Part shown: piece after piece, positions 37,533 through 42,447 of the stretch
Position numbering within the stretch: position 1 is the first letter of the stretch
How the letters are laid out: each line of letters starts with the position of its first letter
DNA from: Methanosarcina sp.
GTDB taxonomy: Archaea > Halobacteriota > Methanosarcinia > Methanosarcinales > Methanosarcinaceae
Length of the DNA: 42,447 nucleotides
Direction: 5' to 3'
NCBI GenBank assembly: GCA_003164755.1
Contig: PLUB01000030.1
Coordinates: 1 to 42,447 of the forward strand
Translations under genes and position numbers: made by a program
The notes under the pieces: model-generated
The model's input: only the letters and a program-made list of their open reading frames with translations
What the model was told of the DNA's origin: nothing
Databases searched by the model: none

Positions 37533-37899
37533 GTAATCAATAACTAACGCAGAAAATAAAAAAAATCTTGAAAAAAGAAGTTCCTAATAGTTGTTTTTGC
37601 CCAGTTATTTATCTGTTTTTCAGTTTTTATCAGTTCCTCTAATTTCAAGCTTTCAAATATATGAACTTTAGTTATGGAAGTCGACACCTAACATTTCAGC
37701 TATTATAGATAAATATTCAATCACATTTTGGAAACTTGATAACAAAACTTGTGGGAAAAGTATACAAATAAAATATTTTCCTTATATCTATGATTAGAAA
37801 AAATAATCAAGAAATACTGTTGATTATTTTTTATAAAATATTACCCCCATGTCCAATATATACATGATTGAAAAAAAAGTTTTTCTTGAGAAGGATATT
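37533..37899. other. AT-rich spacer
   Basis: Nothing recognised. Confidence 0.5.
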
Positions 37900-38248
37900 A
37901 TGCTGGAAAGCAACTTAATCGTCGCCAGCGGGCAAAGTTATGGTAAAACCTTACTGTAACTTGCAGGCTTGAACTTGGTAAAAGTGAGATTGTTCAAAGC
38001 AATGTGAAACCAAGAAGTCTAGTGTATTACAGCGGCAAAAATCCTGAGAAATATAGCGATAATATCTGAGCTGATCCTTCTGAATAGAGCTAGAGTAATG
38101 CCGCTACTTGCCAGAGAGATACTCATGTCAAACCTGGATGTGTGTTATAGGTAATGTAAAAGCAGGACTTAACCCTAAAATAATAGGGAAGATTTCTATA
38201 AAAAATATAGAACCATTAACAAACTTAATTATCCGGAGTGAAGAATAA
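37900..38248 (+). pseudogene. Frameshifted gene of unknown family
   Basis: GAGAAGG precedes ATG 37900. The readings are MLESNLIVASGQSYGKTLL, then one frame over TCRLELGKSEIVQSNVKPRS and LVYYSGKNPEKYSDNI, then back in the first frame ISELILLNRARVMPLLAREI, and finally GNVKAGLNPKIIGKISIKNI up to a stop at 38246-38248. The text is protein-like throughout, and at least three frameshifts separate the pieces. GQSYGKTLL is reminiscent of a P-loop but lacks its full form. No family recognised. Confidence 0.45.
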
Positions 38249-38289
38249 ATTTCGTTAAATCATTAATTTATTCCTTCTCCCTTCAAAAC

Positions 38290-39054
38290 TTACCTTTTTA
38301 GCCGTTCTTCTTCTAAAAGTTTTAGAATATAATCCCTTAAACGATTAGCTTCGGGACCTGTACGACATCTTGGCCTGGGAAGATTTATATCTACAATCTC
38401 TTTTACTCTTCCTGGCCTTGATGTCATAGCTACCACCCTATCTGAGAGAAAAACAGCCTCATCAACGCTGTGGGTCACAAAAAGGAAGGTCACATGTTTT
38501 TGCTCCCATATCTTAAGGAGCTCATCCTGTAGGATATTTCTAGTTTGAGCATCGAGGGCTCCAAAAGGCTCGTCCATCAGGAGTACTTCGGGCTCATTCG
38601 CAAGAGCTCTTGCAATTGCTGCTCGCTGCTGCATTCCTCCAGATAGTTCAAATGGATAGCTATTTTTGAACTGTCCCAAGCCAACAAGCTCTATATACTT
38701 CTCCACCTGTATCCTGGCTTCAACCTTTTTAATCCCTTGCATTTCGAGGCCAAAGGTGATATTATCCATAACGGTTCTCCAGGGAAAGAGGGAGTATTGC
38801 TGGAAGACCATGCCCCTTTTAGGATCTGGGCCTGTTATAGGAATCCCGTTTAGAGTAATTTCGCCGGAGGTAAGGGTTTCAAGTCCCGCAATGATTCTAA
38901 GCAGTGTCGTCTTGCCACAACCAGAAGGACCCAGTAGGCAGACAAACTCCCCATTCCCCACATCAAATGCCACTTTTTTTAAAGCCTCTGTCTCAGACTT
39001 ATCTTCTTTTTTTATAAATGTTCGTGAAACATTTATTACGCTTACTCGACCCAT
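38290..39054 (-). CDS. NitT/TauT-type ABC transporter ATPase (SsuB/TauB-like)
   Basis: 254 residues, intact. Walker A GPSGCGKTT (about residues 42-50), Q-loop MVFQQYSLFPW, ABC signature LSGGMQQRAAIARAL, Walker B EVLLMDEPFGALD, and switch histidine FVTHSVDEA. The FPWRTVMDNITFGLE text is characteristic of the nitrate/sulfonate/taurine import subfamily. It starts one base after the stop of the permease gene (39056-39058), so the two are translationally coupled. It energises uptake from the cytoplasmic face. The substrate cannot be told; no periplasmic-type binding protein gene is in the window. Confidence 0.93.
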   Translation of the reverse strand: MGRVSVINVSRTFIKKEDKSETEALKKVAFDVGNGEFVCLLGPSGCGKTTLLRIIAGLETLTSGEITLNGIPITGPDPKRGMVFQQYSLFPWRTVMDNITFGLEMQGIKKVEARIQVEKYIELVGLGQFKNSYPFELSGGMQQRAAIARALANEPEVLLMDEPFGALDAQTRNILQDELLKIWEQKHVTFLFVTHSVDEAVFLSDRVVAMTSRPGRVKEIVDINLPRPRCRTGPEANRLRDYILKLLEEERLKR

Positions 39055-39055
39055 T

Positions 39056-39844
39056 TTACACCACAGTTCCTGCAGTCCATTTCAGTAATTTTGCATCCAC
39101 GTAATATCTAAAAAAATGATCGATGAAAAGTCCCAAAAATCCCAGCAGGAGCATATACACTACCACAAAATTCATTCTGTGAAGATAATAATTAAACCAG
39201 AGCTGGTATCCAAGTCCCCTTTCGCTGGCTCCGAACATTTCTGCAGCAACAAGGCACATCCAACCTACTCCCATGGCAATTCTGATTCCTGCAACAATTG
39301 AAGGCATAGCTGAGGGGATAGCAATAAAACGTATGAGTTTTACATTTTGGGTGCATCCAAGAACCTTGGCTGCCTCAACATTAACTTTCGGTACATTTTT
39401 GAAACCTGTGTAGGTATTGATAACAATTGGAAATACCATTCCTACAAACACAACAAAACCTGCAGCTTGATGTGTAAGTCCAAACCATACAATTGCAAAT
39501 GGAATCCAGGCAAGCGGAGGGATCGGACGCAATATTTCGATTATAGGGTCCACTGCTCTGTTTACTTTTTTAAACCATCCCATAGATATTCCGAGGGGAA
39601 TTCCAATTATAAGCGCTGCAGTAATCCCTAATGAAAAGTGAAGTAAACTTATGAATATATCCATAAAAACTAGCCCGTTTTTGACAAGGGCAAAGAAAGA
39701 AGTTATTACATCATAAAAACTAGGAAGAAGAAAATTATTCTGTACAATTCCATCCGCTACAAGCTGCCAAATCATGATTACAATTATGAGAGACAATGCT
39801 TCAATACTGTTTTCTTTGATTATTTTGATGAAACTAATTTTCAT
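39056..39844 (-). CDS. NitT/TauT-type ABC transporter permease (SsuC/TauC-like)
   Basis: 262 residues with about six membrane helices. The cytoplasmic coupling helix (EAA loop) is EAAKVLGCTQNVKLIRFIAI, followed by PSAMPSIVAGIRIAMGVGWM. ILRPIPPLAWIPFAIVWFGL is a hallmark of SsuC/TauC/NrtB permeases. It forms the pore with the ATPase encoded directly downstream. The ATG at 39844 has no strong ribosome site. It is divergently oriented to the HTH gene at 40045, with a 200-bp shared control region. Confidence 0.93.
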   Translation of the reverse strand: MKISFIKIIKENSIEALSLIIVIMIWQLVADGIVQNNFLLPSFYDVITSFFALVKNGLVFMDIFISLLHFSLGITAALIIGIPLGISMGWFKKVNRAVDPIIEILRPIPPLAWIPFAIVWFGLTHQAAGFVVFVGMVFPIVINTYTGFKNVPKVNVEAAKVLGCTQNVKLIRFIAIPSAMPSIVAGIRIAMGVGWMCLVAAEMFGASERGLGYQLWFNYYLHRMNFVVVYMLLLGFLGLFIDHFFRYYVDAKLLKWTAGTVV

Positions 39845-40044
39845 ATCTAATCAAAAGAAGTCTTACTTTTTTATCTTTCCGGCAGACTTCATTTTTCATA
39901 ACAAAAATTCAAAATTCGGAAAATACCATTATATATCAAATTTATTAATACATCTAGACATATTTTATCTGATCCAAAACTCCTTTAGGTGCAAAATATT
40001 TATACCTATTGAAAGTCTTTATACGATTTCAGAGGTTGAATTTC
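39845..40044. promoter_or_regulatory. Divergent control region of ABC operon and HTH regulator
   Basis: 200 bp between the start codons of permease and regulator. It contains a TATA box for the regulator (39993-40003). No clear operator palindrome was seen. It is the natural place for the regulator to bind, by position only. Confidence 0.4.
39993..40003 (+). promoter_or_regulatory. TATA box of the HTH regulator gene
   Basis: AAATATTTATA is about 41-51 bases before ATG 40045. Transcription would begin near 40025, leaving a leader just long enough for the GAGGT ribosome site at 40032-40036. Confidence 0.45.
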
Positions 40045-40566
40045 ATGAATGCTGCAGATAAAGTTATTAAATCAGCTTTCGAATCCGATGATGTATTTCA
40101 AAAAACACTTTCAATTGTAATTAAGGAGGACCTTAACCTCACTGCCGTAGATTTTGCCAAAAAAGCAAATATCCCTCCAAGCACCCTATATAAGATCCTA
40201 ACAGGTAACCGAGATCCGAATATCAAAACACTTCGTCAGATAGTGAAAACTATCCGCGATATCACAGAATTGGACAGTGGAGATTTTATAGCAGTTATTG
40301 CAGCTCGCTCTGTGCTTGACAATATCGTAGAAACTAAAAAAAAAATAGCTGGCAGACTGGTCACAATAAGGGAATATTCAGCAACCTCAATGGAAGAAGC
40401 AATAATAGCAGCTGTTAACGCTGAAAGAGATGGAGCAAAAGCCCTGGTATGTGCCCCAATAGTAAGCCCAACTATAGAAAAAATTATAAATATTCCTGTT
40501 ACAACCATCATCCCGAAAGACAGCCTTATAGATGCCATCGAACTTGCGCTTAAAAAAATCGAATGA
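40045..40566 (+). CDS. HTH (XRE-like) regulator with C-terminal PrpR-like domain
   Basis: 173 residues from ATG 40045, chosen over an upstream TTG because GAGGT lies eight bases ahead. Residues 29-75 are a lambda-repressor-type helix-turn-helix (NLTAVDFAKKANIPPSTLYK, ILTGNRDPNIKTLRQIVKTI). The C-terminal part (GRLVTIREYSATSMEEAIIA, AVNAERDGAKALVCAPIVSP, IPVTTIIPKDSLIDAIELAL) looks like the alpha-beta sensor fold of PrpR-N-type domains. Divergent to the ABC operon, it probably controls that operon in response to a small ligand; this is inference from position. Intact. Confidence 0.75.
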   Translation: MNAADKVIKSAFESDDVFQKTLSIVIKEDLNLTAVDFAKKANIPPSTLYKILTGNRDPNIKTLRQIVKTIRDITELDSGDFIAVIAARSVLDNIVETKKKIAGRLVTIREYSATSMEEAIIAAVNAERDGAKALVCAPIVSPTIEKIINIPVTTIIPKDSLIDAIELALKKIE

Positions 40567-40770
40567 GACTTCGAAAATAAAAACATAGATCAAGCCATTA
40601 TAGCTGGGAATAAATGAACTAAATTCAAATTTTACAAAAAATCTGTAAATAATTTACAATAATCTCAAACAGTGCTAATTAGAATCATAGTACTCACTTG
40701 AAAAATTAATACTTCAAAAACTGAGAAAAATGGATTTATCGTAGCAGACCTATATTTTACTACTAAGGAG
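40567..40770. other. AT-rich spacer
   Basis: 3' flank of the regulator; nothing recognised. Confidence 0.5.
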
Positions 40771-41880
40771 AATTTCTAAAACTCCTTTGCATTTAAGCGT
40801 TGGAGAATTAAAATGCTTAATAATAATTTGTACATGTGAAGACTCATGCTGATTTTGCCTTTAAATAAATGATATAAACTTCTTCAGTCATTTGAAGACA
40901 TAATGACTGAAATTGATTCCTTAATTGATTGAAAATTTTTCATATCTTTTTAATTAACATATTTTAACAAAACAGTTTCCTGAGAAAAACCTAAAGATGA
41001 AGTAATAATTATGTTTAAAATGTTTTTTTACAGCAACGGCATTATCTTTCAGATTTTGAACTTGAAAAACAATGTATTATTGATTCTTTTTTAGGGGATT
41101 ACCTGGTTTTCCTGAGTACATACCATAGAGTATCACAGTCTGAGCATTAAGAGAGAGCATTAGTGATAATTGCAAAGAAGAAAGACTATGAAAAGATTTG
41201 CAAAGCCAACTTGATTGTCCCGAGTTAAAAATAAAAAAGGTAATTCTTCAGGACTCTACTTAATCCATTCAGATCCTGGGCAGCAAAACTGGATAAACCA
41301 AACGAGAAAGAACCTAATATAAGGTGAATCAGAGACAAAACCTAAACAAAAAGGGTGCAAAGTCACACTTCAAATATAAAATTTATAATACAATAGACAG
41401 GAATTAGGAGCTTATCAGAAAATTCAAAACAACAGCTACATAACTTCATGATTCGATTTTGGATTTGTCAGAAAAATTAAATTTTTTACAGATACAGGAT
41501 ACTTTAGAGCAAATCAAACAGTCTTGCTACAACAATGAAAAGATCAGTAAAAAACATCTTATAAAAATGAAATATATATTAAGAAACAAGAGAATCAGCT
41601 CGAAAAAACTCTAAATGAAAGAATGTATACAGTAACTAAAAAGCTACTCAAAGCATGAAAAGAATTTGTCGCTAATGTTCAAATAGTAAATTTGGAGATT
41701 TTTTGTGCAGCTTTTTGTCATAATCCCTATTAGTTAATGATATTGAACATAAATGAGTATTTGGATGACAGCTTAAGCTATCTTTAAAATCAAAAAATAA
41801 TCAACCAAAAAAAATCAAGCCAAATACAGAAATCAGCAAAAAATTAGGATAGTACTTCCTCAGTAAAAAAACGATGCAAA
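40771..41880 (+). mobile_element. IS5-family relic 4, nearly full length
   Basis: Left end GAGAATTTCTAAAACTCC. Plus-strand blocks over several frames follow: MTEIDSLID-type, LSDFELEKQCIIDSFLGDYL-type, FPEYIP-type, QDST-IHSDPGQ-type, FDLSEKLNFLQIQDTLEQIK-type, and a GERMYTVTKKLLKA-like catalytic-glutamate region. The order and spacing match relic 2. The right end is unclear near 41870. Heavily mutated; it overlaps no gene. The block texts are approximate because frames change often. Confidence 0.75.
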
Positions 41881-42447
41881 GCAGGATCCACTATCAACAT
41901 AATGATATATAAGCAGTAAACCCATTTTATGACACTAATGTAGCTTAAAACCCATATTTGGCAAAAAAGGAGTTTATTAGGCACAAAGAGCTTCATGCCT
42001 CCAAATTCCCATAAGATCCAAAATTATATTTCATTATCTTTTGTTATGACATTTTTTCCAAATATTTCGTCGATAAGAGACTTTTGTTGAAACAAATACG
42101 GTATAAATTTATAATATTTTATAGGTTAAATTAAAATATAAATCGGATCATTAATAAAATTATCTAAAAAATTTGATTACCAAAGCAAACTTCTAGTTAA
42201 TCAGCAAGACAAAAACCACCAAAAACATTAAAGTCCAAGTACATTATTATATAAATCGATAAATGAAGATATATTTACAAATAAAATCCCCCGTCAGTTA
42301 CAATACCAACAAATAGTGTGCATCACAAATAAGGCTTTTAACGAGAAAAATTAGTAAATACAGTACCAACAAAATATCTAAATGCATTTTAAATTTTAAT
42401 TAGTATAGGGTAAATATGGCAACTATCCAGAGTTTCCGAAGGCTCGC
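41881..42447. other. AT-rich end of window
   Basis: No conserved frame, repeat or RNA gene recognised. The last 30 bases rise in G+C and may enter a gene beyond the edge. Confidence 0.5.

Overview
The window looks like chromosomal DNA of a Methanosarcina-type methanogenic archaeon. It is AT-rich with low coding density, and it carries archaeal family B DNA polymerase, an AbrB-PhoU regulator, DUF356 and UPF0292 proteins, YVTN beta-propeller and DUF11 surface proteins, and TATA-box plus Shine-Dalgarno signals. No rRNA, tRNA or CRISPR array was seen.

Layout. Positions 1-14500 are a gene graveyard. A broken kdpA is followed by propeller, secreted-protein, terminase-like, polyferredoxin, SDR, DUF488, SnoaL, CGGC, cupin, Hcp and ferredoxin genes. 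Nearly all carry in-frame stops, single-base frameshifts or missing ends; the small cytochrome b5-like gene (9472-9702) is the clear intact exception. Positions 14500-24400 hold an intact TlyA-like rRNA methyltransferase, then a decayed propeller gene and a cluster of insertion-sequence relics (IS256, TnpB, IS5). The IS5 relic is interleaved with a DUF11 surface-protein gene in a way best explained by a 3.7-kb inversion. Positions 24400-40600 hold the healthy housekeeping genes, separated by long spacers full of IS200 and IS5 relics and a 91-bp MITE family: polB, an AbrB-PhoU protein, DUF356, DUF167, UPF0292 Toprim, aroA, and a NitT/TauT-type ABC ATPase-permease pair opposite an HTH regulator. 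The last 1.9 kb is another IS5 relic and featureless AT-rich DNA.

How the parts relate. The only evident working gene group is the ABC pair with the divergent HTH regulator; no binding-protein gene lies nearby. The other intact genes are single transcription units. The IS5-family element left at least five relics and one end-scar, and its terminal repeats resemble those of three 91-bp MITEs. Two decayed hcp copies sit head to head around a 93-bp near-palindrome.

I found no convincing new defence or metabolic system. The strongest observations are the reconstructable inversion, the hcp palindrome, the apparent ATT start of the PhoU protein, the UGA at a cluster cysteine of a ferredoxin, and the MITE/IS5 family. 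All identifications come from reading translations by eye; no database search was run.
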